This document shows positions 26,061 through 35,568 of a stretch of DNA of 64,000 bases, one piece after another. This DNA is from Bdellovibrio sp. qaytius (GTDB taxonomy: Bacteria; Bdellovibrionota; Bdellovibrionia; Bdellovibrionales; Bdellovibrionaceae). The stretch is taken from the NCBI GenBank assembly GCA_004011035.1, contig CP025734.1:1014001-1078000 (forward strand). The letters are read 5' to 3'. The stretch's first letter is position 1. Each line of letters begins with the position of its first letter. The notes beneath the pieces are model-generated. The model was not told where the DNA came from, ran no database searches, and saw nothing but the letters and a program-made list of their open reading frames with translations. The translations under genes were made by a program, and so were the position numbers.

Positions 26061-27591
26061 ACTGTTTCGAGAATATTTTTTATTAGCTTCAGCCATTCTG
26101 ATTTTAACGATCTTTTTAGGTTTTTTCACATCACGATTTGTGGCAGAAGCCTTTAAGCCAGAGCGTACTGAACGCCAAATGTTGCCTCCGTTATTTTTAG
26201 CTAAAACGATTGATCATTTAGCTTATCCGACCAAGTTAGAAGCCATTCGTGGCATGGAGTCGTTTCACGATCGACAATTTGTAAGACCCGCATTGGTTTT
26301 AATTAATCAAGATCGTCAGATTTTATATGCAGAGAACGAAGTTTTACCCGAAAATTTGCCATCTGCAGAAATTTTATTATCATTAGTAAACGAGTATGAT
26401 TTTAAATTCTATGGTGAAAAACAAGAAGTGAATCGCCCTCCTCCAATGCCTGGCGGTCCTGGATTAGGCGGTCCCGGTGGTCCACCTCCAGGAGGGCCGG
26501 GCGGCGGGTCGCAGATGCCACGTCAAAAATCAGTGGTTAAATTAAGAGACAGTCAGAATGATTCGCAAAAATATTATCTTGTGATCATACCTCCAGTGAT
26601 GAAAGAGCCAGAAGGCATGGCCAAGATTATGCCTATCTTAGGTTTTGGATCTTTAGTGTTGTCTTTATTAATCGGAGTAGGGCTTACGTTATTCGTCATT
26701 TATCTTTCGGTGCGCAAAAAAGTTCAAAACGCCGATTTCGTTATTTCAGAATTACACAAAGGTAATCTGAAGGCGCGGTTTCAAGTCGATCGTAATGATG
26801 AATTCGGTCAGGCGATGATGCGATTTAATCAAATGGCCGATGAAATAGAACATTTAGTAAATCATTTAAAAAATGTTGAAGTCTCGCGTCGTAAATTATT
26901 ACAAGAGTTAGCTCATGATTTACGTACACCTATTGCTTCATTAAAAACATTATTAGAAACCTTAGAAACTAATGATGCAAAACTTGATGTAAAAACAAAA
27001 GCTGAACTGTTACTTCTTTCAAATAAAGAAGTCGCGTATTTTGCTCGCTTAGTTGAAGACTTACTTGTGTTATCACAAGTTGATGATCCAAAATATAATA
27101 GCGAAAACTCGGGCGTTCATATTTCACAACTTTTACAAGATGAAATTTACGACCTTGAATTTAAAAACATCACAAAACGCGTTGAATTTAAATCTGACTT
27201 TGCTGAAGGTTTGCCATTAATCGATGGCGATCGTAATTTAATTAAACGCATGTTGCGTAACGCTTTAGAAAATTCAGTTTCATTTGCACAGAGTAAGTTG
27301 TGGATTTCAATACTAGATATAAGCGATACAACTTTTAGTATCGTCATCTCTGATGATGGCGTAGGTTTTAAACCCGAAAGTTTATTAGAGTTTGGCGAAC
27401 GTCGTATGACTCGAAAAATTCTAGAGCCAGATCAAAACTCTCGCGTCTCTGTGGGCCTGGGTTCGGTGATTATGAAAAAGATTTGCGAAATTCACGGTGG
27501 CCAACTAAAGGCCGAAAACAGAATCAACGAACAGGGCGTGATTGAAGGCGCCAAAGTTACATTCACATTACCAAAATCAAAAACGACATAA
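26047..27591 (+). CDS. Sensor histidine kinase with Gly/Pro-rich sensor insert
   Basis: A membrane histidine kinase of 514 residues. A membrane helix is at about 10-32, a periplasmic domain at 33-190, and a second helix at about 194-222, followed by a HAMP domain. The HisKA box is LAHDLRTPIASL near residue 297, and the HATPase boxes are NALENSV near 414, SDDGVGF near 437 and GLGSVIMKK near 473. The periplasmic domain ends in an unusual stretch of about 30 residues made almost only of Gly and Pro (near 131-158). The regulator gene overlaps its start. The divergent small exported protein shares this composition and may take part in the signal. A strong terminator follows. Confidence 0.92.
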   Translation: MIKHKLFREYFLLASAILILTIFLGFFTSRFVAEAFKPERTERQMLPPLFLAKTIDHLAYPTKLEAIRGMESFHDRQFVRPALVLINQDRQILYAENEVLPENLPSAEILLSLVNEYDFKFYGEKQEVNRPPPMPGGPGLGGPGGPPPGGPGGGSQMPRQKSVVKLRDSQNDSQKYYLVIIPPVMKEPEGMAKIMPILGFGSLVLSLLIGVGLTLFVIYLSVRKKVQNADFVISELHKGNLKARFQVDRNDEFGQAMMRFNQMADEIEHLVNHLKNVEVSRRKLLQELAHDLRTPIASLKTLLETLETNDAKLDVKTKAELLLLSNKEVAYFARLVEDLLVLSQVDDPKYNSENSGVHISQLLQDEIYDLEFKNITKRVEFKSDFAEGLPLIDGDRNLIKRMLRNALENSVSFAQSKLWISILDISDTTFSIVISDDGVGFKPESLLEFGERRMTRKILEPDQNSRVSVGLGSVIMKKICEIHGGQLKAENRINEQGVIEGAKVTFTLPKSKTT

Positions 27592-27622
27592 AAAAAGGAG
27601 AGTTGTTACACTCTCCTTTTTT
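27591..27622. terminator. Bidirectional intrinsic terminator
   Basis: A 12-base stem, AAAAAAGGAGAG/CTCTCCTTTTTT, with an 8-base spacer. It lies directly after the kinase stop and is shared with the converging helicase gene. Confidence 0.9.
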
Positions 27623-27657
27623 AGGAATTTAATTTTTTAGAATTAAAAACAAGCTAA

Positions 27658-29733
27658 CTAGTCACGAGAACGTGAAGGAGCTCTTGATCCACCGTCACGA
27701 CCACCGCGTGATCCGCCGCCAGAGAATCCACGAAATCCGCCACCAGGACGACCTGCGCCGCCACCGCGTCCACCGCGGAAACCGCGATCTCCGCCACCTT
27801 CAGAACGAGGCGCTTCGCCATCGAATGAACGTTGTGGACGATCACCAGCCGGAGCGAAATCACCACGAGGAGCGCGATCTTCACTGCGATTTTCTCTTGG
27901 ACCACGATCAAATGAACGTTGTGGACGATCAGCGCCAGCGCCGAATCCACCGCGGTCATTACCACGGAAACCCCATGGACGATCAGATCCAGAAGAACGT
28001 TCTGGACGATCACCACGTGGAGCATCGTTATTAAATGCTGGACGATCACCGTCAGCATTGAAATCTGCACGAGGAGCGCGATCTTCACGAGGACCACGAT
28101 CAAAACGATCGCCGCCACGGAATCCACCACGGTCACCACCGCGGAAACCTCCGCGATCGCCACCACGGAATCCACCGCGATCATTGCCGCGGAATCCACC
28201 GCCGCCGAAACCACGACGCTCGCCACGGCCTTCACCACCACGGTCATCGAAATTTCCTTCAGAACGGTTGCCAGTTGAGTCGCCACGTTCACGTAATTCT
28301 AATGAACGAGGTTGTTTCATGCGAAGTTCTTCGCCTTGGCCGATGTAGTTTAATGCTTTTGCTAACCACTGTTTTGTTTCAGAAGTAAGATCAGCCATAC
28401 CTTCTAATTGGTCGATAGCTTTTTCAAATTTAGAAGTGTCTTTTTCATGCATTTTCATAGCTGCGATCTGTTTTAACCAATTCAATTTCATATTGATTTG
28501 AACATCTTCAACTAAAGGAATTTTTAAACCTTTGAATTTGAAATTTAATGCACGTTCAAAACGTGATAATTTTCCAGATTCTTTAGGTTTAACCATTGTC
28601 CATACGATACCAGCTTTACCAGCACGAGCTGTACGACCAACACGGTGAGTGTATGTTTCTGTATCCCAAGGGATTTCGAAATTCACAACGTGAGTTAAAT
28701 CTTGGATATCTAATCCACGAGCCGCAACGTCAGTTGCTACTAAGATTTTAGTGCGTTTAGCTTTCATGCGTTCAATCGTACGAGTACGATCAGCTTGAAC
28801 TTTATCACCGTGAAGTGAATCAACATCTAAGCCTAATGAACGTAAGCGTAATTCAAGTTCAGCAACTTGTTTTTTAGTCGTTGCGAAAATGATTCCGTAG
28901 AAGTCTTGAGTATTTTTGATTAATAAAGATAAAGCATCTTCTTTATCTTCTTCAAAAATCACGCAAGCAAATGATTCAACATTTGATTTTTCTTGGTGAG
29001 TATTTAACGTTACTTCTTCAGCGTCTTTTAAATATTTAGACGATAAATTTTTGATTGCGCGAGACATAGTTGCCGAGAACAACCATGTTTTTAAATCTGT
29101 TTTAGCAGAAGCTTTCCAGATTGTTTCTAAAGCTTCTTCGAAACCAAATGATAACATTTCATCAGCTTCATCTAAAACTAAGTATTTCACGTCTTTAAGA
29201 TCAACGATTTTTTGTTCCATTAAGTCAACTAAGCGACCTGGAGTTGAAACTAAAACTTCTGGATTAGCGCGGATGTTTTTGATTTGGCGTTCGTAAGATT
29301 CACCACCAACAACTGTTGTTACTTTGATTTTTTTGAATTCACCAAAGTTACGGATGTGGGCTGCTACTTGTTGAGCTAACTCACGAGTAGGGCAAAGAAC
29401 TAAAGCTTGTAAGCCAGCTCCTGCAGTGATTTTTTCGATAACTGGTAAACCGAACGCTGCCGTTTTTCCAGTTCCTGTTTTAGCTAAAGCCACGATGTCA
29501 GTGTCTTTTTCTAACAAAAGCGGAATACAGGCTTTTTGCACTGGTGTTGCTTTTGTAAATTTAAGTTTTTCTAGAGCTTTATGAACTTCAGCAGATAAGG
29601 CAAATTCCGCGAAATCACTCGTTGTGATTTCAGTACCTTCTTGTGCGTCCATTTCAATAATTGGCTCTACTGTTTTTTTCGAAGCTTCTACTGATAATTC
29701 TGAAGTAGGCTCCATGTTGTCTGTGTTATTCAC
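27658..29733 (-). CDS. DEAD-box RNA helicase with long RGG tail
   Basis: An ATP-dependent RNA helicase, probably acting in ribosome assembly or mRNA decay. The core motifs run in order: the Q motif region ATPVQKACIP; motif I AKTGTGKT near residue 83; PTRELAQQ; TPGR; DEAD near 189; SAT; ATDVAARGLDI; and HRVGRTARAG near 366. From about residue 480 to the end the chain is almost only Gly, Arg, Asp and Phe in RGG-type repeats. The start is GTG at 29733 with AAGGGA five bases upstream. The 250-base region before it could hold a long leader, as is common for cold-induced helicases, but I see no defined element there. Confidence 0.95.
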   Translation of the reverse strand: MNNTDNMEPTSELSVEASKKTVEPIIEMDAQEGTEITTSDFAEFALSAEVHKALEKLKFTKATPVQKACIPLLLEKDTDIVALAKTGTGKTAAFGLPVIEKITAGAGLQALVLCPTRELAQQVAAHIRNFGEFKKIKVTTVVGGESYERQIKNIRANPEVLVSTPGRLVDLMEQKIVDLKDVKYLVLDEADEMLSFGFEEALETIWKASAKTDLKTWLFSATMSRAIKNLSSKYLKDAEEVTLNTHQEKSNVESFACVIFEEDKEDALSLLIKNTQDFYGIIFATTKKQVAELELRLRSLGLDVDSLHGDKVQADRTRTIERMKAKRTKILVATDVAARGLDIQDLTHVVNFEIPWDTETYTHRVGRTARAGKAGIVWTMVKPKESGKLSRFERALNFKFKGLKIPLVEDVQINMKLNWLKQIAAMKMHEKDTSKFEKAIDQLEGMADLTSETKQWLAKALNYIGQGEELRMKQPRSLELRERGDSTGNRSEGNFDDRGGEGRGERRGFGGGGFRGNDRGGFRGGDRGGFRGGDRGGFRGGDRFDRGPREDRAPRADFNADGDRPAFNNDAPRGDRPERSSGSDRPWGFRGNDRGGFGAGADRPQRSFDRGPRENRSEDRAPRGDFAPAGDRPQRSFDGEAPRSEGGGDRGFRGGRGGGAGRPGGGFRGFSGGGSRGGRDGGSRAPSRSRD
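27700..28260 (-). repeat. Gly/Arg-coding tandem repeat region
   Basis: Degenerate tandem repeats of the DNA that codes for the helicase RGG tail, for example recurring GGAATCCACC and CACGGAAACC units. Several long frames on other strands and frames here are shadows of this low-complexity coding sequence. Confidence 0.7.
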
Positions 29734-29982
29734 GATCGTCCCTTATGGCGTGTCTATGACACGGCCTTTATGGCAAATATTTGCCCGCGTTTTTTCACGG
29801 ATCTATCTGCTGTTTTATGAGGGCATAAAGTCGCACCAGACTGCTTACTAGTAAAGCAATTAACTGCCTTATGGTATTAAAGCCATTCTGGTGAATTATT
29901 TATATGTTTTGGACTGCGTAATTTAGAACCTTTAGAAGAGAATCAACCGCGTGGAGTTGAGTAATGCTAACTAGGGATACCG

Positions 29983-30309
29983 TTATACGTTGAAGCTTGA
30001 ACCGCAACCACAATTCTTCGTGGCGTTCGGGTTATTGAAAACAAAGCCTTTTCCGTTTAGTCCGCCAGAAAAATCCAGCGTCATCCCAATTAAATACAGA
30101 AGACTTTGGCCATCAACAATGAGTTTTTGTCCGTTAGATTCAAAGACTTGGTCGCCCTCTTTGGCCTCAGAACCGAAATCCATTTTATACGATAAACCAG
30201 AACAACCACCTTTTTTTACTTCGACTCTCAAAGCGGCTGTTTCGGGTTTGCCATCCTCATGTTTGAGGCTGGCTAATTTGGATGCTGCGGATTCTGAAAT
30301 TTGAATCAT
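29983..30309 (-). CDS. erpA: A-type iron-sulfur carrier (IscA/ErpA family)
   Basis: A HesB-fold protein that carries Fe-S clusters to target enzymes. The three Cys ligands are visible: GGCSG near residue 35, and CGCG near 102-105 just before the C-terminus. The conserved VDGQSLLYLIGMTLDF segment is also present. The length of 108 residues is normal. The name erpA is given by similarity; IscA would fit equally well from sequence alone. The ATG has no Shine-Dalgarno, but a good -10 box (TATAGT) ends 6 bases before it, suggesting a leaderless message. No isc or suf operon is nearby. Confidence 0.85.
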   Translation of the reverse strand: MIQISESAASKLASLKHEDGKPETAALRVEVKKGGCSGLSYKMDFGSEAKEGDQVFESNGQKLIVDGQSLLYLIGMTLDFSGGLNGKGFVFNNPNATKNCGCGSSFNV

Positions 30310-30315
30310 GGACCC

Positions 30316-30344
30316 ACTATACTCTAAGATTAAGAGTTTGGCTA
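30316..30344 (-). promoter_or_regulatory. Candidate leaderless promoter of the Fe-S carrier gene
   Basis: Read on the minus strand: TAGCCA (-35), a 17-base spacer, then TATAGT (-10), which ends 6 bases before the ATG at 30309. This places the transcription start at the start codon. Confidence 0.55.
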
Positions 30345-30388
30345 GGGCCCCTTTAACTTTAATACGACTTTAAAGAGATTATACGGCA

Positions 30389-30808
30389 CTAGAAGTGTTT
30401 AACGGCTTCGCCCCATACGTGGATCTGAACTGTATCCTGTTTGAAGTTAAGCAAGAAGTCACCTGAATCAGCACCTTCAAATGCCGGCCAGTAAACGATT
30501 TCGATTTGGCAATGTTGACCCGGCAATAATGTGCCCGTGCAATTATGGCGAGCTCTGAAGTCAAAGCTTCCGAATAAGTTAGAGCTAGCATAATCAAGAT
30601 TTTCGTCGCCAGTGTTCGTGATTGTCCAACGAACTGGGTTGTAAGAGTTTACAAATACACGGCCGAACCAGTGAGACGTGTAATCTTGTGTAGATACTGA
30701 TTCTTGGTTTTGTATCGTCGTCTCTGGAGTTGCTTGGATTTGAGCCGCAGCATGAACGGCTTGAGTTAAGCTAAGTGCAGCAACAAAAGCTAAAATAATT
30801 TTTGTCAT
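30389..30808 (-). CDS. Exported Ig-like (ASH/choice-of-anchor type) protein
   Basis: A 139-residue protein with a signal peptide ending at AVHAAA (about residue 21). The rest looks like one beta-sandwich domain of the ASH/choice-of-anchor type. WTITNTGDENLDY and the later pattern GTLLPGQHCQIEIVYWP, then GDFLLNF and IHVWGEAV, match the strand pattern of these modules. One disulfide is possible between the two Cys. It probably works outside the cytoplasm, as a structural or adhesion module. AAAGGGA is 7 bases before the ATG. Confidence 0.75.
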   Translation of the reverse strand: MTKIILAFVAALSLTQAVHAAAQIQATPETTIQNQESVSTQDYTSHWFGRVFVNSYNPVRWTITNTGDENLDYASSNLFGSFDFRARHNCTGTLLPGQHCQIEIVYWPAFEGADSGDFLLNFKQDTVQIHVWGEAVKHF

Positions 30809-30896
30809 ATGAAATCCCTTTCAATAGTGGTGATACATGAATTGCATCAATTTTTTTTGCCTTTGTCCAACAAAGATATTGTGCTTCAATTAATTC

Positions 30897-33164
30897 ATGG
30901 CGAAACAAAAACCCACTCCGTTTTTTCAACCGTATTTCACTGCTGATCTAAAAGCTCCCTATTTTAAGGCCAAATCATTTGAGGCTGTGATTAAAGATCA
31001 AAACAATCGAATCTACTTTGAAAAACATGGCGTGAAAGCTCCAGAGCATTGGTCACAAACAGCTGTAGACATTGCGGCGAGCAAATATTTTCGCAAAAGT
31101 GAAAAAAAAGAAAACTCTATTTTTGCACTTGTAAACCGAATTGTGGCAGGGCTTACAACGGCAGCGCAAAGTTCAAAACTATTTAGCAGCGCGAAAGAAA
31201 TTGACTCGTTTATTAACGAAATTTCTTTTCACCTGTTAAATCAGTCTGCGGCTTTTAATTCGCCGGTCTGGTTTAACTGCGGTCTTCATGAAACATACAA
31301 TGTTTCATCAAATAGCCATCACTTTGCTTGGGATTATAAAAATAAAAAAGTGGCTGAAATTACTGACGCCTTTAAACGGCCGCAGTGCTCAGCTTGTTTT
31401 ATTCAATCGGTGGATGATTCGTTAGAGTCTATCTTTGATTTAGTAAAAACCGAAGCTAAGCTATTTAAATATGGTTCAGGTTCGGGAACTAATTTTTCAA
31501 CTTTAAGAAGTAAATATGAAACTTTAAATTCTGGTGGCACAAGCTCTGGATTAATTTCTTTCTTAGAAATTTTAGATAAATCGGCAGGGGCGATTAAATC
31601 GGGTGGCACAACAAGAAGAGCTGCTAAAATGGTTTGTGTTGATATGGATCATCCCGAAATTTCAGAATTTATTTCTTGGAAAATGAAAGAAGAAAAAAAA
31701 GCGCATGCCTTAATCGCACAAGGGTATTCAGCAGAACTTGATGGTGATTCATATCACACAGTTTCTGGCCAAAATGCGAATAATTCAGTACGAATTTCTA
31801 ATAAGTTCATGCAGGCTCTTGAAAAAAACAAAATATGGGCTCTTAAATCACGTCTTAACGGAAAAACCGTTTCCGAAATTACGGCCGACAAACTTTGGAA
31901 AAAACTTTGCGAAGCCGCTTGGCACTGTGCTGATCCTGGAGTGCAATTTACTGATACCATTAACAAGTTTCACACCTGCAAAGAAACAGCTCCGATCAAT
32001 GCCAGTAATCCTTGTTCAGAGTATATGTTTTTGGATGATTCAGCCTGTAATTTAGCTTCATTAAATCTTGTTAAATTTTTTGATAATGCAAAACCAGGTG
32101 ATGAGAAATTTAAAGTTCACGAATTTTTATTAACTGTAAAAACATTTATCTTAGCGCAAGAATTTTTAGTCGATTATGCCAGTTATCCAACAGAAAAAAT
32201 CGCGCAAAATTCACATGACTTTCGCCCCTTGGGTTTAGGTTATGCTAATCTTGGAAGCTTATTAATGCAGATGGGGCTTGCTTATGATAGCGATCATGGC
32301 CGAGCTTTTTCTGGAGCTATCACGGCGATGATGACAGGTATGGCGTATTACACGAGCAGTGAACTTGCCGCCAAACTTAAGCCATTTGCAGGATTTAAGA
32401 AAAACAAAAAATCAATGATGGGTGTGATGAAGTTACACCAAAAAGCTTTAAAAAATATCCAATGGGATTTATTACCCGCGGCCTACAAAGACATTTGTTC
32501 TAATATCTGGAGTGAAGTCATTGTGATGGGAGAAAAATACGGCTTTAGAAATTCTCAAGTGACTGTGATTGCTCCCACGGGAACAATCGGCTTAGTTATG
32601 GATTGTGATACGACAGGCATTGAGCCTGATTTTTCATTAATTAAACGTAAAAAATTATCTGGTGGCGGACAAATTAAAATCGTTAACCAATCTGTTAAAA
32701 TAGCTTTAGAAAATTTAGGATATTCGGTTAAAGACCGCGATCAGATTTTATTGCAAATTGAAAAAGGCGAAGATTTTATTGCAGGGCCTATTTTAAAAAG
32801 TGAACACAGAAAAATATTTTTTACAGCTGCGGGCACGACGCAAACTGGTGATGATGTCTTATCACCAGATGCCCACATTTTGATGATGGCTGCTGTACAG
32901 CCATTTATTTCTGGCGCTATTTCAAAAACGGTCAACTTACCCAATACAGCCAGTGAAGCAGATATTGCCGATGTTTATCATAAAGCTTGGCGCTTAAATC
33001 TAAAGGCTGTGGCGGTTTACCGTGATGGCAGTAAATTTGTACAACCCTTAAACCGCAATAAACCTGAGTTTCCAGCATGTACAGAGTGCGGAAGCCCCAC
33101 TGTACTCGAATCTGGTTGTTATCGTTGTCTAAATTGCGGAACCACAACAGCATGTTCAAGCTAA
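30897..33164 (+). CDS. nrdJ: Vitamin B12-dependent (class II) ribonucleotide reductase
   Basis: It reduces ribonucleotides to deoxyribonucleotides using adenosylcobalamin, independent of oxygen. Visible motifs are [11 protein letters not shown] (first redox Cys), [41 protein letters not shown], the radical site [19 protein letters not shown] near residue 370, and [19 protein letters not shown]. The protein ends in a Cys-rich tail, CTECGSP...CYRCLNC, which resembles a zinc ribbon. The length of 755 residues fits the compact form of the family. No Shine-Dalgarno is seen ahead of the ATG. It is not linked to a thioredoxin gene. Confidence 0.95.
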   Translation: MAKQKPTPFFQPYFTADLKAPYFKAKSFEAVIKDQNNRIYFEKHGVKAPEHWSQTAVDIAASKYFRKSEKKENSIFALVNRIVAGLTTAAQSSKLFSSAKEIDSFINEISFHLLNQSAAFNSPVWFNCGLHETYNVSSNSHHFAWDYKNKKVAEITDAFKRPQCSACFIQSVDDSLESIFDLVKTEAKLFKYGSGSGTNFSTLRSKYETLNSGGTSSGLISFLEILDKSAGAIKSGGTTRRAAKMVCVDMDHPEISEFISWKMKEEKKAHALIAQGYSAELDGDSYHTVSGQNANNSVRISNKFMQALEKNKIWALKSRLNGKTVSEITADKLWKKLCEAAWHCADPGVQFTDTINKFHTCKETAPINASNPCSEYMFLDDSACNLASLNLVKFFDNAKPGDEKFKVHEFLLTVKTFILAQEFLVDYASYPTEKIAQNSHDFRPLGLGYANLGSLLMQMGLAYDSDHGRAFSGAITAMMTGMAYYTSSELAAKLKPFAGFKKNKKSMMGVMKLHQKALKNIQWDLLPAAYKDICSNIWSEVIVMGEKYGFRNSQVTVIAPTGTIGLVMDCDTTGIEPDFSLIKRKKLSGGGQIKIVNQSVKIALENLGYSVKDRDQILLQIEKGEDFIAGPILKSEHRKIFFTAAGTTQTGDDVLSPDAHILMMAAVQPFISGAISKTVNLPNTASEADIADVYHKAWRLNLKAVAVYRDGSKFVQPLNRNKPEFPACTECGSPTVLESGCYRCLNCGTTTACSS

Positions 33165-33226
33165 ATTCACATGGTCAAAGATCTGTCAAAATAAGCATTA
33201 GCAAGAGCTATTTCTAGGAATCAGAT

Positions 33227-33637
33227 TTGAACTGTGATATTCAAAGGCCCATGCAGGGCGAATTTACCATTTTAGTAATGGACGATGACATTGATCTTCT
33301 TGATGTACTTAAAGAAACTTTAATTACATTATGTAAAATCGATCAAGTGATCACAGCCAGTTCATTATCTGCAGTTCAAGAACAAAAAGAAAAAATTCTA
33401 AAGTGTCAGTTAGCAATTCTAGATGTGAATTTAGGCGCAGATCGCCCATCAGGTGTTGATGTGGCTGAATGGCTTCGTACAAATGATTTCAAAGGCAAAA
33501 TTGTTTTTCTAACAGGACACGCAGTTTCTGATCCTGAAGTTTTAGCCGCTACAAAAGTACCTGAAACGACAGTTGTGGCAAAGCCCATCGGCTTAGGACA
33601 GCTTTTAGGATTCGTTCAAGGCGTTGAACGAAGATGA
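33227..33637 (+). CDS. Single-domain response regulator (receiver only)
   Basis: A 136-residue receiver without an output domain. The acidic residues are in LVMDDDIDLL, the phosphorylation Asp in LAILDVNLGADRPSG near residue 65, the Thr in FLTGH and the Lys in VAKPIG. The start is TTG at 33227 with TAGGAA 7 bases upstream. Its stop overlaps the start of the next gene (ATGA), a kinase-like membrane protein, so the two are made together and probably work together. Confidence 0.88.
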   Translation: MNCDIQRPMQGEFTILVMDDDIDLLDVLKETLITLCKIDQVITASSLSAVQEQKEKILKCQLAILDVNLGADRPSGVDVAEWLRTNDFKGKIVFLTGHAVSDPEVLAATKVPETTVVAKPIGLGQLLGFVQGVERR

Positions 33638-34470
33638 GTAAATATACACCTGAATCACACATGGAGTCTTATCGTACGCTGATCTTCGCGTGTGCGGCAG
33701 CCTTTGTAGTGCAGGCGATTTTTGTTTTTCTAGATGGTTATACACTTGGGACTTTTATGGGTTGGTTAAATTCATCCCATGTTTTAATTTCTGTAATCAT
33801 TGGTTTTTGGCTATTTCAAAATCGTAAAAATATTCCGTCTGTAAGATCTTTAGAAATCGGATTTTTTATTTTATCAGCGCCGTTCTTAGTAACGACTTGG
33901 ATCGGTGAATCTACGGGCTTGGCCTTGGGTCAGTTACGTCAGCCTTTTGTGCCACTTCAATTTCTTTGTATTTATATAGCTGTGTTATCACCAGGTCGGG
34001 TCATTATTGCGGCTTTTGAAATACTAGTGACTCTTGTTGTCGCCGTTACATTCTGGTTTGTGTTGAAAGCGCAGTACCCTTTGACAGGTGTTACTGGCGA
34101 ACCCTACGCCACACTGACTTATGGATTAGTCGCGCTAATGATGTTATCTGCCAGAGCCTATCGTAAAGGTATTATTCAAAAGTTAGAAAAGACAAAAGCC
34201 GAAGCCGAAGCTTTTGAACGCGCAGCGCGTTTATTCTTAGCCGTGCGTGATCGTGCGAATTCACCCTTACAAGTTATAAATCTTTGCGCGACTTTGATTG
34301 TAGCACGTAATCCTGACGAAACAGAAACCGTTGAACGTTTGCAGCGATCTTTAGTTAAACTGCAAGAGCTGACGGATATTTTAGCCGAAACTGAAGTCTG
34401 GCGCGAAACCTACAAGGCGGGTGGCGATATTTCTGTCGAAATCGACAAAACATTCAGTAAATTGGTTTAG
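33634..34470 (+). CDS. Kinase-like membrane protein without ATPase domain
   Basis: A 278-residue protein with about six membrane helices (residues 15-185). A short cytoplasmic helical hairpin follows, resembling the dimerisation half of a histidine kinase: FLAVRDRANSPLQVINLC near residue 205, and a second helix with ETVERLQRSLVKLQELTDIL. Kinases with the related HDxxN-PLQ box carry His where this protein has Arg (RDRANSPL). No ATPase domain follows; the chain ends about 25 residues after the second helix. It is coupled by ATGA to a receiver-only protein. It may be a sensor that binds, rather than phosphorylates, the receiver. The DHp comparison is by eye. Confidence 0.7.
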   Translation: MSKYTPESHMESYRTLIFACAAAFVVQAIFVFLDGYTLGTFMGWLNSSHVLISVIIGFWLFQNRKNIPSVRSLEIGFFILSAPFLVTTWIGESTGLALGQLRQPFVPLQFLCIYIAVLSPGRVIIAAFEILVTLVVAVTFWFVLKAQYPLTGVTGEPYATLTYGLVALMMLSARAYRKGIIQKLEKTKAEAEAFERAARLFLAVRDRANSPLQVINLCATLIVARNPDETETVERLQRSLVKLQELTDILAETEVWRETYKAGGDISVEIDKTFSKLV

Positions 34471-34503
34471 CTAGTTGGTTTAAATATTGCTGATCACCGC
34501 AAT

Positions 34504-35568
34504 ATGAAAATAGTGCGAAATTTATTAATCGTTATTTTAATTCTTGGGACCATTCGGTTGATTATTCCATTTGCGGCTTTAGCAGGCGTGAATTATGTCT
34601 TAAAATATAAAATCGAAGACTATACGGGACATGTGCAAGATCTGAAGCTGAACGTTTTACGAGGCGCGGTGGCCTTTGAAGACCTACATATAGAAAAAAA
34701 AGATAAACCAAATGCGCTTATGGTCGATGTAGCGACCATAAAAGTTAACCTTTCATGGCAAGATTTTTTGAATAAAAAAGCACAGGCTGATGTGCAAATC
34801 AATAATCTTGATGTTGTGCTAACTGAGCTTCCTAAAAAAAAGCCTCCACAGCGTGGTGAATTAACATTTGCACAGATTAGAAAAAAACTTGCCGAATCTA
34901 AATGGGCTTCTGAATTAAATAAATTTGAAATCAGAAATGCATCAGTCAAATTTAAAGTGCCTGAAGCTAAGACACCACTCTCTGTATCTCATATAGATGC
35001 AGATATTTATAATTTACATTTTTCACCAGCTAAAGACTGGCAACTTGCGGATTTTGCTTTACATGGGTTTTTACAAGGCCAAGGAGAAATAAATTTAAAT
35101 GGTAAAGTTCAACCTTTAGCGCAACCACCTATGGTAGATCTGAATTTTTCAATGGTCGATTTCGATTTGAAATCGCTGAATGGATTATTATTAAAACTAC
35201 TACCATTAGATATTACACGTGGTAAGTTAAGCGCCTATGTCGAAGCGGCCAGCGAAAAAGATTTTTCTAATGGCTATGCTAAAATATTTTTTGATGATAT
35301 CGATGTAATAGCTAATCAACAAAAGTTTAAATCAGGCCGTCACGTGCTTATTGAGTTCGGAACAGCTTTAGGTAATTGGGTTTTAAAAAATGCTAGAGAA
35401 AAATCTTTAGCGGTGAGAGTTCCTTTTAAAATTAAGTATGCCAATACAGATGTTAAAACGACAGAGGCTCTGTGGTCGACATTTGAAAACAAGCGAGATG
35501 AGCTTGATCGTAAATTAGAAAACTCAGTCAGCTTTTCGCAAAACCGCGAAGAAAGATCAATGTTTTAA
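34504..35568 (+). CDS. AsmA/DUF748-like periplasmic protein
   Basis: A 354-residue protein with one N-terminal membrane helix (residues 5-30) and a long, mostly beta periplasmic part. Segments such as LRGAVAFEDLHIEK and INNLDVVLTELP, followed by KFEIRNASVKF, match the repeating pattern of AsmA/DUF748 proteins. In other bacteria these form bridges for lipids between the two membranes or act in envelope assembly. The last residues overlap the end of the converging lipocalin gene by 12 bases. The assignment rests on pattern and topology. Confidence 0.7.
   Translation: MKIVRNLLIVILILGTIRLIIPFAALAGVNYVLKYKIEDYTGHVQDLKLNVLRGAVAFEDLHIEKKDKPNALMVDVATIKVNLSWQDFLNKKAQADVQINNLDVVLTELPKKKPPQRGELTFAQIRKKLAESKWASELNKFEIRNASVKFKVPEAKTPLSVSHIDADIYNLHFSPAKDWQLADFALHGFLQGQGEINLNGKVQPLAQPPMVDLNFSMVDFDLKSLNGLLLKLLPLDITRGKLSAYVEAASEKDFSNGYAKIFFDDIDVIANQQKFKSGRHVLIEFGTALGNWVLKNAREKSLAVRVPFKIKYANTDVKTTEALWSTFENKRDELDRKLENSVSFSQNREERSMF

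Noticed and set aside
27700-28260. Repeated DNA units that could suggest a CRISPR or satellite array
   Set aside because: The units are in frame with the helicase and encode RGG repeats, without regular spacers.
27654-28348. Several long frames rich in Val/Ile/Ala, Arg/His or Pro/Ser/Arg
   Set aside because: They are shadows of the Gly/Arg-coding repeats of the DEAD-box helicase tail, with low-complexity composition and no start signals.
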